From: Caenorhabditis elegans
Taxonomy: Eukaryota; Nematoda; Chromadorea; Rhabditida; Rhabditidae
DNA: 64,000 nucleotides
Reading direction: 5' to 3'
NCBI RefSeq assembly: GCF_000002985.6
Contig: NC_003283.11
Span: forward strand, 20,151,501 to 20,215,500
Below the pieces are notes generated by a model that was not told the DNA's origin, made no database searches, and saw only the letters and a list, made by a program, of their open reading frames with translations. This document shows positions 44,184-55,169 of the stretch, piece by piece. Within the stretch, counting starts at the first letter, position 1; the number at the start of each line of letters is the position of its first letter. The position numbers were made by a program, and so were the translations under genes.

Positions 44184-44333
44184 TATCTATATCTGTAACT
44201 TGGCACATAGCCTCCTACAGCCTCCGCTTTGCTCTGCCGCTCAGCGGCAAGGCATTGACACACAGAGAGAGGGAGAGACACAGATCAAAACGGAAAGACT
44301 GCAGGTCACCAATGTGCCAAGTTACAGATATAG
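44184..44333. repeat. Short inverted repeat element
   Basis: TATCTATATCTGTAACTTGG at the left and CCAAGTTACAGATATAGAT at the right are reverse complements, about 150 bp apart overall, around a GAGAGAGGGAGAG core. Confidence 0.75.
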
Positions 44334-45205
44334 ATCACACTATAGATAGACATCTACCGCACAACAATAACCGATCATAAAACATTTGCACGTAAATATA
44401 CAACACTTATATATATGTTACTTGGTACATAGATATACTCAGCGGCAAGACATTGGGACTAGAATAACACAAAAAGAGAGGGACCAGATTACACCGAGCG
44501 GCCTATTGTCCTATTGTCCCAAAAATTTTACTCTAGGATATAATTATTTGAATTATGTGCAATGATGCAAAAAATAATTTTCCAACCATTACAAAAATTT
44601 TTTATGCATAATGCGTAAAGTTGTCCTGTTCGCGACCGATTTAGCTCAACAGGTAAGAATCACATCTTCAGGAACGAAAATAACAGTAGGTTAAACTCCC
44701 ACACAACTGTTTGCGACGAGGTGCTACAGTCCGCGCTGAGATACTGCAGTAGATGCAGTGGAAATGAAACAAAACGAGATCAAATTGATTTCAAATTTAA
44801 TGTATTGCCTTTTTCAGATCTGCATCACACACACACACACAACTCAATGCATTATCATTTATTGCTATGACAATAGATCAATTGCTTTCCAGACTCGAGA
44901 CGAAACGATTTTCTGAAATCAATAAATTATTCCAATGGATTTTTGTGAAAGCTTTCAGCTAATTCCGTCGATTTTTACTGACTTTGAATCAAAAAATTCG
45001 AGATTTCCCAAATAAATACCTCCAAATATCGCGAGCTCGATTTATTTTCCAGTGTTTTTTTGAATACAAATTGCGCCTTTTGCTCAGTATCCCACCAATT
45101 TTAGCATTTTTTAAACGATTTTCATGTAAATTTTTCGGTTTTTGAGAGAAAAATCATGACAAATTGCAAACAAAAAATTAAATTTTCCTAGGACTACTGT
45201 AGAAG

Positions 45206-45228
45206 GTACGCAATACACAACTGCGTAC
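45206..45228. promoter_or_regulatory. GTACGCA hairpin upstream of fbxa gene 3
   Basis: GTACGCA, a 9-nt loop and TGCGTAC, preceded by CTACTGTAG and followed by CGGCATTTAATTTGACGACA. The same block recurs upstream of the next two fbxa genes and, broken, before the fourth. Whether it is regulatory or just duplicated is not known. Confidence 0.5.
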
Positions 45229-45503
45229 TCGGCATTTAATTTGACGACAATCAATATTTTCGAATTTTCAGATCATCCTTTTTCGATTTTCTTAATGAAC
45301 TAGGATTTTTTTTTTGCAAAAATATCATTTTTTAAATTAAAAATACGGAATTTGTTCAAAAAATACCTAATTTGTAGCTTAAGCTTTGCTTTATGTTCTG
45401 TTTAAACTTATCGTGAGATTTCTTTACATTTGTGCTTGTATTATGCTAATAATTTGTCGTTTTTTTGCAGAAAACACCGGGTTTCAACCAATCTGAACTA
45501 AAA

Positions 45504-46676
45504 ATGGCTAAAAATTTGGCGGATGAGTTGGATTCGATGAAAATGTTGGTTTTTTCGTGAGGTTACAATTGAAAATTTGCTCGAAACGTGAAAAAACCAC
45601 TAATTTGTCACATGGTCTTTTATGATGCTCCCAGCAATCAAACGGAAAAATATTCTAATAAATCTCATGATTTCAGCTCCGGTCCTCCATCGCTGTTTGA
45701 AATGCCAACGGAAATGGTTTATAAAATTGCGGGGAAAGTGGATCCATTCAGCAGGTATTATCGATTGTGTAGATAAATGATGATTTCAATTAACATTTCA
45801 GATTGACAGTCCGCAAAGTGTGCCGAAATTTGCGAAATGTCATCGATGACACTGATCCTGGCTTCAAAAAAGTTGAGGTGGATCTCGGTGGATACGCTGG
45901 ATCCCATCGTCTTTGCCTGACTAGCTCCATTTGCAGCTACATTTCTTATTCTCCAAATTCAAATAATCCTGGTTGCACTGTCGAAAGAAACTCGCAGAGG
46001 AAATCTATTGAAAAGACTCAATTGAACGCGATTCTGGATGATTTGGCAGTAATTGTGAAGAATCCAAAACTTCGATTGGATAATTTTGTTATCGTCTCTT
46101 CATGTGGAAATTCAAAAGAATTTGTGGAGTGGCTTAGAGAGATCACCCAATCAGGAAGTCTGCTCCACACAAAAAGAATCAGGGTCATTGATTGCCCTGG
46201 AGATCTGCTCGGTGTCCTTTCTCACTGCAAGCCTGGATTTCTTGAAGCCATCGAATTTTACTGTTTTAACTCTGGAAAAATCGATGAAATTACCAATTTG
46301 GAACAGTGGAAACGTGCTAAATCGATTAATATTGACAGCCGTAGATGCGATGATATTCCCATTGAGCACTTCTTCCATTTTTCTCGTTTTACCATCAGAA
46401 TGGGAAAACTATCAGTTCCTGATGCAATTAAAATTAGAGATGTTAGTTTAAGCTGCTAAACCATCAAAAAAAATCATGGACTATTTTCAGGATCTGATGA
46501 AATCCGCTCACTTCGAATACGGAATAATCGATATCTATGATGAACTGACTCCAGAAGCTGCACGAGTTTTCAATCCGAATTTCATTGCTCACAATCGCGA
46601 TGGTATTGAGAACAAAATCGAGCAGTTTCTTCTCACAATTTATAGAAAACGTTTGGAAATCAAGAAGATCGATTAA
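45504..46676 (+). CDS. F-box protein, fbxa type, gene 3 (plus)
   Basis: Exons 45504-45544, 45677-45754, 45802-46441 and 46491-46676 give 314 residues. F-box about residues 14-53 (PPSLFEMPTEMVYKIAGKVD, then VRKVCRNLRNVIDD). An FTH/DUF38-like domain follows: a conserved DDLAVIVKNPKLRLDNFVIV block, LSHCKPGFLEAIEFY, LEQWKRAKSINI, FNPNF, and KIEQFLLTIYRKRLEIKKID. Likely an SCF substrate adaptor. The phases are those of the other family members. AATAAA lies near 46720. It is most similar to the next gene at 47.8 kb, pointing to recent tandem duplication. Confidence 0.9.
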
Positions 46677-47793
46677 TGTTACCTATTTCTTACCCTTTTT
46701 GTTGTTAAATGCCGAGTTAAAATAAATTACTTTCTGTTAAAATTGTGATGTACCTTGATTGTATTGCTATTGTTCTTATTCAAATTTTTATTTATTGAAT
46801 TTTAATTTGATTCAACGATCGACGGGCAGGAAAAACTAATAATCATCATTTTTGACAAAAAATTCTGAAACCAGACGGAAGATTACAGAAATCAGCTCAT
46901 TTCTATGGAAATGTTATGCATTCTCGATGATTTTCCAGCTGAAAATCAAAATTTCTAAAAATCATATTATTTTCGAAAATTTTGTCGGAAATCTCACGAG
47001 AAACTAGTCATTTTCTACAATAAATTAATCAAAGACGGGTTATTCGCATCGTTTTAACGATTTTTTGTATTTTTCTGCTTCTTCCTTGAGAAATTAGCAT
47101 TTTCGTGTAGGAATCGATTTTCTGAAGTCAATAAATTATTCTCAGTGAAATTTTGTGAAAGTTTTCAGCTTATTTCTTCAAATTTTACTGATTTTGGTCA
47201 AAAAATTTGAGATTTCCGATAAAGTTCCTTAAAATATTGTGTGTTTGGTGGATTTTCCAGTATTTTAAAATAGAATTACCATTTTTTCGTTAGATTTTTA
47301 CCAATTTCACTAATTTTTTAAAGATTTCAATGTAATTTTTCGGTTTTTGAGGGAAAAATCATGAAAATTGCAAAAAAAAATATTAAATTTTCATAGGACT
47401 ACTGTAGAAGGTACGCAATACACAACTGCGTACTCGGCATTTAATTTTACGACAATCAATATTTTCGAAACTCATTTTCTCCCGTTTTTTCCTTGAAATT
47501 GCATAATTTAAGCTGTTTTTTTTGTAATTTAAAATTTTCAGATCATCTTTTTTCGATTTTTATTCAAATTTTCCTAATAACCTTTGGATTTTTTTGTAAA
47601 AATTGCATTAAAACATCAATTTTCTAGAATTAAAATAGGTACTTGCTCGAAAAATGCGTAATTTGTAGTCAAAGCTTCGCTTCATGCTCTTTGTACTCTT
47701 TTCGTGGGGTTTCTTTACAATTGTGATTGAATTATGGTAATAATTTGTCGTTTTTTTGCAGAAAACGCCGGATTTCAACCAATCGAAACGAAA
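46677..47793. other. Intergenic, duplicated upstream region
   Basis: Much of it matches the region before gene 3, including the hairpin at 47411-47433. No additional exon. Confidence 0.6.
47411..47433. promoter_or_regulatory. GTACGCA hairpin upstream of fbxa gene 4
   Basis: Identical stem and loop to the copy at 45206, with the same flanks CTACTGTAG and CGGCATTTAATTT. Confidence 0.5.
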
Positions 47794-49005
47794 ATGAGTG
47801 AAAATTTGACGGATGAGTTGGATTTGATGAAAATGTATGTTTTAGGCAAGGATTACAATTGAAAATTTGTTTGAAACGTCAAAAATCCACTGATTTCTTA
47901 CGCGATCTCTTATGATGCTCCCAGCAATCAAATTTGAAGAAAACTCATAGTTTTTATAATTTCAGCTCCGGTCCTCCATCATTCTCTGACATGCCAATGG
48001 AGACGGTTTATAAAATTGTGGGAAAAGTGGATCCATACAGCAGGTATTATCGATTTTTTAATTTAATAACAATTTTAATTAAAAATTTAGATTGGCAGTC
48101 CGCAAAGTGTGCCGAAATTTGCGAAATGTCATCGATGACACTGATCCTGGCTTCAAGTATGTTAAGGTGGATCTGTCCAGATACGCCTCTCGTCTTTGGT
48201 TGACCAATATCGGACGCGGCGCAATTTGTTATTCTCGAAATTCAAATGATCCTGGTTGCACTGTCCGAAGAACTTCGCAGAGTAAATCTATCGAAAAGAC
48301 TCAATTGGATGCGATTCTGGATGATTTGGCAGTAATTGTGAAGAATCCAAAACTTCGATTGGATAATTTTGTTATCGTCTCTTCACATGAAGCTTCAAAG
48401 CAATTTGTGGAATGGATTAGAGATATTGCTCAATCAGGAATTCTGCTGCACACAAAAAAAATAAAATTGGACATTTTTCCCCTCAAAGATGTGTTCGGTG
48501 TCCTTTCTCACTGCAAGCCTGGATTTCTTGAAGACATCGAATTTTACTGTTATGACTCCGCTGGAAAAATGGATGAAATTATCAATTTGGAACAATGGAA
48601 ACGCGCTAAATCGATTAATATTGAGGGACGTGTATGCGAAGATATTCCCATTGAGCACTTCTTCCATTTTTCTCGTATCACCATCAAATTGAGAAAACTA
48701 TCAGTTTCTGATGCAATTAAAATAAGAGATGTAAGTTTGAAACTACTAAAATATAAAAATAAATCATGAATTATTTTCAGGACCTAATGAAGTCAGCTCA
48801 TTTTGAATATGCATACATCAAGATTATAGAAGGAGTCGACCCAGACGTTTTGAGAGCTATCAATCCAAATTACCATCCATATGATGCTCTCGATCCTTTT
48901 GAACACGGAAATTATACATTTCGTATCTCAAGTGACAGTCTGTTTGATTCAGCTCTAAAAATCGAGAAGGTTTCAATTACAGAAGACGACCTGGCCCTTT
49001 TGTGA
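47794..49005 (+). CDS. F-box protein, fbxa type, gene 4 (plus)
   Basis: Exons 47794-47834, 47966-48043, 48091-48730 and 48781-49005 give 327 residues. F-box about residues 14-53 (PPSFSDMPMETVYKIVGKVD). The middle is almost the same as gene 3 (DDLAVIVKNPKLRLDNFVIV, LSHCKPGFLEDIEFY, LEQWKRAKSINI). The last exon differs: after FEYAYIKIIEGVDPDVLRA and INPN the usual QFLxxIYxKxLxIKKI end is replaced by FRISSDSLFDSALKIEKV plus an acidic tail SITEDDLALL. Likely an SCF adaptor with an altered C-terminus. Confidence 0.9.
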
Positions 49006-50149
49006 CGTCTTTTCTGGACTGAAAATGAGCATTTTTTGTTGAAAATCAATAATCCTGTTGATGTTTTTTTCCCGTATTATTCGATTAAATTTACTTTTTA
49101 ATTTTGTTGTGTGCGAAAATCCAGATAAATTGGCATGATCACTGCTGTTTTAAATGTTAAATTGATTTAAAATCTCAAATAATATCTATATTTACTCCAT
49201 TTTCCACGAGAGAATATTAAAAATCATGCCCATGATTTTTAAAATTCATTTAAAATCAAAAATGTATTTTATTCACGCGGTTTTTGAATTATTTAATGTT
49301 CAAAAAACAAGAACCATCCGAGAATTTGCCGAAAATTAAATCAAAAACTCGAAAAAAATGATTTTTTGATTCAAAAACGTATTTCTCACACCATTTTAGA
49401 GATTTTCTGACTGAAAATCAATTTTTTCGTTCTTTCTCCGATGCTTTCTTCAGTAATTTCGCATTTTCCGGTTAAAATCGATATTCTGAAATGAAAAACA
49501 TAATTTTCCGCAATTTTCCATCGATTTTCAGCTAAATCCGTCTGGTTTTCACTTGTTTTGAGCTAAAATAAAGTCCCCGTGACATTTCCTTCAAAATTCG
49601 TGTTTCTTATGGATTTTCCAGGGTTTTGATGCGATCTGCATTTTTTTGAGACGAAAATTCAAATTTTCGATCCATTTTTCACTGATTTTCCTGTAAATCT
49701 CAAACTTTTTCGATTGAAAATCATGAAAAAATGCAAAAAAAAGTTTAATTCTACTAGGACTACTGTAGAAAGTACGCAATACACAACTGCGTACTCGGCA
49801 TTTAATTTGACGACAATCAATATTTTCGAAACTCATTTTCTCCCGTTTTTTCTTCGGAAATTGCATAATTTAAGCTGGTTTTTTGTATAAGAAATGTCGA
49901 AAACTAAATTTAAGCTTTAAATATTAATATTTTTCCAAAAAAATCATTGGAAAAACGGAATTTTCCTTCGATTCCTGTTAATTCTCTTAGAAGTTTTTTT
50001 TTCTTCCAAAAAAACCTAATTTCCATTGTTTTTAGGTTTTTTTAAAACTGATTTATGTCATTCCGATAACTATTAACTGTTGTTAGAAGCCAGCAATAAT
50101 TTTAATATTTTTCAGAAAACTACGGAAACGAACCATATCGACGAGAAAA
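49006..50149. other. Intergenic, duplicated upstream region
   Basis: Contains the hairpin copy at 49772-49794. Otherwise AT-rich, without a supported gene. Confidence 0.6.
49772..49794. promoter_or_regulatory. GTACGCA hairpin upstream of fbxa gene 5
   Basis: Same 7-bp stem and 9-nt loop as the two upstream copies, with CTACTGTAG before it. Confidence 0.5.
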
Positions 50150-51259
50150 ATGGCAGAAAAACTGGCGGACGAGTTGAAGGCGATTGAGATGTTAGTTTTT
50201 TTTGTTTTTTAATGAAAAATTGATTTGAAAACAATTGTTATAATGCGTATTATTTCAGATCCGAAGCTCCACCGCTATCCGATTGGCCAGTGGATGTGAT
50301 TCATATGATTGTGGGCAAATTGGATCTTATCAATCGGTAACTTTATTTATTTTTCATTTTCCAATTCAATCTCAAACCATTTTCAGCTTTGTCCTTCGAA
50401 AAGTCTGTCGAAAGTTGCGTGATTTCATTGACAAAAAGGATCCGGGAATCAAAGAAATTTACGTGGATATCAATGCATTTGCATCATCTTCGATGCTCGT
50501 TGATTGTAAAACCATTTCCTATACTGACCGTGATGAGGGATGCACCGTTAAATTATATAATCGCTCGGAAAAGTATATCGAGAAGACGGCTTTGAATGCT
50601 ATGAAGGATGATTTGGCGGTGATCATGAAGAATCCGAAGCTTCGATTGGACAAGTTCAGTGTCTCCGCATATGGAAATTCTAAAAAAGTTGTGGAGTGGC
50701 TTGAAGAGTATCACAACTCACAGAATATTTATAAAACGAAACGAATAAAAATGGAATATCTCGAGTCTAGTGATGTCATCTCTATGCTTTCGTACTTCAA
50801 ACCTAGAGTTCTCGAAGAAATTGGCATTCGGTGCTTGGCCAATTTCACAAATATTTCCGAAGTTTCCAACTTATTTGAGCTGGAACAGTGGAAGAAGGCA
50901 AAATCACTTACGATGAGTTCGATGGAACATTTCAACTTCCCCATTGAACACCTCTTTCATTTTTCAAAATTCACTGTCTTCTGGACGAAATGTTCAGTTG
51001 ATGATGCAATTAAATTCAGAGATGTTAGTTTAAATAGTTATGGTTTCTTGATAATTAAATTATTTTTCAGATTATCATGAAATCGCCTCATTTCAAGGCA
51101 GGATTAATCTTGGCTGATGACGAAATCGAGCCGGAAGTTGTGAGGCTTTTCGATCCAAGCTACATCGGAAACGATAATATCGATATGCATGAATTTATTA
51201 TCGATGGATTCAATGTGCAAATCCTGGGCTGTGCTCAATTATTAATCGAGAAGATTTGA
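50150..51259 (+). CDS. F-box protein, fbxa type, gene 5 (plus)
   Basis: Exons 50150-50190, 50259-50336, 50387-51023 and 51071-51259 give 314 residues. F-box about residues 14-53 (APPLSDWPVDVIHMIVGKLD, then LRKVCRKLRDFIDK). FTH/DUF38-like part: DDLAVIMKNPKLRLDKFSVS, LSYFKPRVLEEIGI, LEQWKKAKSLTM, FPIEHLFHFSKF. The C-terminus ends IDGFNVQILGCAQLLIEKI. Likely an SCF adaptor. Closest neighbour is gene 6. Confidence 0.9.
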
Positions 51260-51921
51260 GATAGCGCCTTAATTTTGTATTGTTGTTGTTGTTTCAAAGT
51301 GTAAATGAACACTTTCTGTTGAAAATCTCGGTTTTTTTTGCTTGTTGTAATTTTCAAAAATAAAATTCAAAAATAATTATATGTTTGCATAAGAAATAAT
51401 TTTCTAAAATTGAATTTTTCTCAAAATAGGCTAAAATAGGAATATAAAATAGTGAGACTGATTGGTCGGAGAAAGGGAGAGTCCGCCAGGTAGATCACGA
51501 CTAAATTCAAAAATTTTATGAAAAACATGCAATCGTATTTTCATGAAATTTTCACACTTTTTTTAATCGAAACTACTGTAGAAAGTACGCAAAACACAAC
51601 GAAACTTGTTTGCTTTGATCAATCGAATTTAATTTTCTCGATCAAGTTTTTTCTTGAAATTATGGGAGTTAAAATTGTTTTTTGGTAAAACTGATGGAAT
51701 TAAAATTGAAGTTCAAAAATTTTAATATTGCTCTGAAAATTAACCGGAAAACCATTTCAAAATTTTAGAAAATCTTAAAGCTCGTTGTTTCTTTTGCGCA
51801 TCGCGCATAAATGCGCCCCCTTTAAAGTCGTAGAAGTGGGAAAAAATGCACTGTAAATGTTTTTAAAAAGTTTTAACATTTTTCAGAAAACCTACAAAAA
51901 CGAACCAGATCACCTGGAAAA
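51260..51921. other. Intergenic, half of the hairpin motif
   Basis: At 51573-51600 CTACTGTAGAAAGTACGCA is present but the complementary TGCGTAC arm is missing. No gene. Confidence 0.55.
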
Positions 51922-53003
51922 ATGGCTGAAAAATTGGACTTGGAAGCGAAAAAGATGTTAGTTTTTAAATTGAAAATATATTTCTTATAAAATGCGCATA
52001 ATTCCAGTTCCGAAGGCCCAACTCTATCCGATATGCCGATTGGAGTGATTCATGAAATTGTGGACAACTTGGAAGGAATGAAACGGTAACTTTAACTTTC
52101 TTGGTAATTTCTACCCAACATCACACATTGAATTTCAGATTAGTTCTCCGTAAAGTTTGCCGAAAATTGCGAGATTTCATGGACAACAAAGATCCGGGAA
52201 TCAGAAAGATTTCTGTGGAAGTATCTGAAGAGCCCCCGCATTGCTTGGACATTGATGATTGTTGCATTTCCTATGATATCAGTGGGGATGGTTGTACTGT
52301 TCAAGCCTTTGGCGGGTCGAATAAATATATCGAGAAGGTTCCATTGATTGGGATTCTGGATGATTTGGCTGTGATTCTGAAGAATCCGAAACTTCGATTA
52401 AATCTTTTGGAAGTATCGGCATTCGAAGAGCAGAGGGCAATTTTGAAGGCTTTTGGAGAAATTTCCAGCATGCTTCATACTAAACGAATAACGCTAGAGG
52501 GTTTTGAACCGTGTGATTTCATCTCTATGCTTTCGTACTTCAAACCTGGAATTCTCGGGGAAATTAACATTGAGAACTTGTCCAATTTCACAGATACCAC
52601 TCAAGTTTGCGACTTGTTTGAGCTGGAACAATGGAAGCAAGCGAAATCGATTTCAATCATTTCGAAGAAACATTTTAATTTTCCAATTGAACACCTCTTC
52701 CATCTCTCTCGTTTTCAAGTCAACTGGATGAGATTGTCGGTTGATGATGCTATTAAGATCAGAGATGTTAGTTTAAATAATTCAAGTTTTGACAATAAAT
52801 CAAATAATTTTCAGGTTATCATGAAATCCTCTCATTTTGAATCTGGAATGATATTGGCAGAATATGAAATTGAGCCAGAAGTTGTGAGAGTTTTCGATCC
52901 AAACTACAATGAAGCTGGCAATTTTGATCTCGTCAAATGCGAAATCGAGAAATTTCTAGTTAAAATCTATGGGAAAAGTTTGATAATCAAAAAGATTGAT
53001 TAA
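51922..53003 (+). CDS. F-box protein, fbxa type, gene 6 (plus)
   Basis: Exons 51922-51956, 52008-52085, 52139-52766 and 52815-53003 give 309 residues. F-box about residues 12-50 (GPTLSDMPIGVIHEIVDNLE, then LRKVCRKLRDFMDN). FTH/DUF38-like part: DDLAVILKNPKLRLNLLEVS, LSYFKPGILGEINI, LEQWKQAKSISI, FDPNY, and IEKFLVKIYGKSLIIKKID. Likely an SCF adaptor. The 48-nt third intron is in frame and has no stop, so a retained-intron product with 16 extra residues is possible. AATAAA lies near 53031. Confidence 0.9.
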
Positions 53004-53067
53004 TGTTAAGATAGATTTTAGATAATTGGAAAATAAACCGTTTTACTACAAATATATCACAAAAGAA

Positions 53068-54680
53068 TTAGTGAACACGAAAAGTAACCAACGACAAGGT
53101 AACATCATCAAATTTCACACTCGCTTCGGTTCCATCCCATTTGTAAATTGTTCTCACCGCATTACCAGGTTGATTACTGTAGTCGAGATTCTTGAATATC
53201 TTGTGCGTCAGAAGCTTTAGAGCTGGATTTGACCCGTGAGCCCAGAGCCTGAGGAACAAATTGTAGTCTTCTGCACTGATGGGTGCCATTGATGAGACAC
53301 GCTCACTACTTGTAGACAATAAGTCAGAGAATGTGTATGGCATGAACCACACTGTATCCTTCCGTGGACAGGCAATAATCCGCCGACACGCATTCCTAGT
53401 TTCCATTGGCATTGGGAGGAAGGAGACAATCAGAATTCTATCTATGGTTTTCTGAAACCAGGTGTCATCACTTGCCGATCTTAGTATTGCAGATTTACAC
53501 TCCCAGCTGCTCAAGGCGGTGTGAATGGGCCGCCAGTTCTGAAGCCCTTCTGATATCATTAAAGTGCTGACAGAATGTTCGTGGAAAATGTGCATGCAGT
53601 GCTCCAACAATTGTTTTAGGTCAACTTCGTTTGGGTTCCATTCGATGAGCACTTGGCTGAGTCTGAATAGGATAAAATGCTTTTGGGCTTGAGCTTAATG
53701 AGCTAAGTGTCTCAACAGAAGAGCCTAAACTTGGCCTTAAAGGTGGGGTACCGAAATTTGAGACTTTGCATTTTTAGACCCAAAATGGTCCAAAACTACC
53801 AAATTTTGTGATGAGACGTTCTGAAAATTTTTCAAAAAAAAGTTATGTCAGCTCAAAATTTTGGAAAAACGGCTTATTTTTAGCTAAAATCTCAAATTTT
53901 GGCAACTTCTCGGTGTCTCAGCGGTTGGAACTTAATTTTTATTTGATTATCATCCTCTAATGCATGTTTTGGCATTTTATTACGTGTTATTTCGTTGATT
54001 GAGATGATTTTTTGGCCAATGGGGACGCAAATATGATACATTTTTTTTCCAATCACTGCGACACCGATAAGTTGCCAAAATTTGAGATTTTAGCTGAAAA
54101 TATGCCGTTTTTTCCAAAACTTTGAGCGGCCATAACTTTTTTTTGAAAAATTTTCAGAACGTCTCATTACAAAATTCGGTAGTTTTGGGCCATTTTGGGT
54201 CTAAAAGCGCAAAGTCTCAAATTTCGGTACCCCACCTTTAAGACCCCTATTTCCTGAGCTTGATGTCCACAAGTCCGTAAGTTGGTAAGCTTAAAGGCCC
54301 AAGATCTTAAGCTCAAAAGCCTAATGTCCTATGACAAAAGAGCTCTAGGGCCTATGAGTCTCAACATAAGCCAAAGAAATTTAAAATTATCAAGATTTCT
54401 TTCAAGTGAACAAAGTTTTGGACTCACTGCTCCCTCTCAACACACACATTGACTTTTCGATTGATTTTCAAATCCAATTCCTTCACCTCGAGATTTAATG
54501 ACACTGCACATTGTTTTGACCGTTCGGATACCAGGGAAAAGTTGATTCTGAATTTAAAATTTTCTATATTTTTTGAAAAAAAAAAGAAGTAACTTACAAA
54601 GAAGGAAAATCCAAGCAGAGTAGAGCAGTTCTACATGAACCTGAAGGTAGTTTTAGAATCGGGAAGGCAGTTGGAGGCAT
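53068..54680 (-). CDS. F-box protein, fbxb type
   Basis: Minus-strand exons 54598-54680, 54428-54547 and 53068-53662 give 265 residues. The N-terminus is a nematode F-box (FPILKLPSGSCRTALLCLD, then LINFSLVSERSKQ). It is followed by the VSLNLEVKELDLKINRKVNV strand region and a C-terminal F-box-associated domain (FBA_2 type) with DYNLFLRLWAHGSNPALKLL. Length and order fit the fbxb family. Likely an SCF substrate adaptor with a different substrate-binding fold from its fbxa neighbours, and convergent with gene 6 (64 bp between the stops). The second intron holds a foldback element. Confidence 0.85.
53737..54241. repeat. 505-bp foldback element in fbxb intron
   Basis: TTAAAGGTGGGGTACCGAAA at the left and TTTCGGTACCCCACCTTTAA at the right are exact reverse complements, and the arms pair for over 200 bp. 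A diverged relative is at 12281-12719. Confidence 0.95.
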
Positions 54681-54809
54681 TGTGTAGAGGAAGGAATGAG
54701 GCTGGGGACTGACCCGGTGAGCTGGCTAATAGTAGTTATCGATTACCGAAAAATATGACAATAGCGCGTTTTCTAGTGCGCTGACAGCTGACAGCTGGCC
54801 GTGTGCGAT

Positions 54810-55075
54810 ACAGAAATAAGCATATCTGGTTCGAAAAACATTCACAATTTCCGAGACTTGATAAATAAATTTCAATGTTCCGAATTTTGTTTTCACTCTT
54901 TTGTGGAATGTTCCCTTCTTCCCTATTCATCAAAAAAGTTCGGTGTGACAGCAGAAATCTAATTACAGCTACAGGGAAGTAATTATACATAAATCTAAGA
55001 AAATTAAACAGAAAAACAAGCGCTGAGAAATTTATTTTCACATAATCTTTGATTATTCTGATCAGGAAAAAAAAG
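54810..55075. repeat. Direct repeat upstream of srbc, left copy
   Basis: Matches 56532-56765: shared blocks include GATAAATAAATT, GGAATTTTGTTTTCACTC, CTTCTTCCCTATT, CAGGGAAGTAATTATACA and AATCTTTGATTATTCT. Divergence is moderate. Confidence 0.8.
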
Positions 55076-55169
55076 CGAGCTTTGCTATAAGTTCTGATAA
55101 TTTTAAAATACATATACTTACGACGTATTATATATTTTATGTAAAACTAATAATTTTCTAAAAAAAATT

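Larger units (their letters stand above)
43747..45503. other. Intergenic with an inverted repeat and a hairpin motif
   Basis: Contains an inverted repeat (44184-44333), a short CA microsatellite (44827-44840), and the GTACGCA hairpin repeat at 45206-45228. No gene seen. Confidence 0.5.

Noticed and set aside
54736-55113. 125-residue minus-strand open frame
   Set aside because: It covers the 250-bp direct repeat. The partner copy at 56532-56765 is not open in that frame, and no domain is seen.
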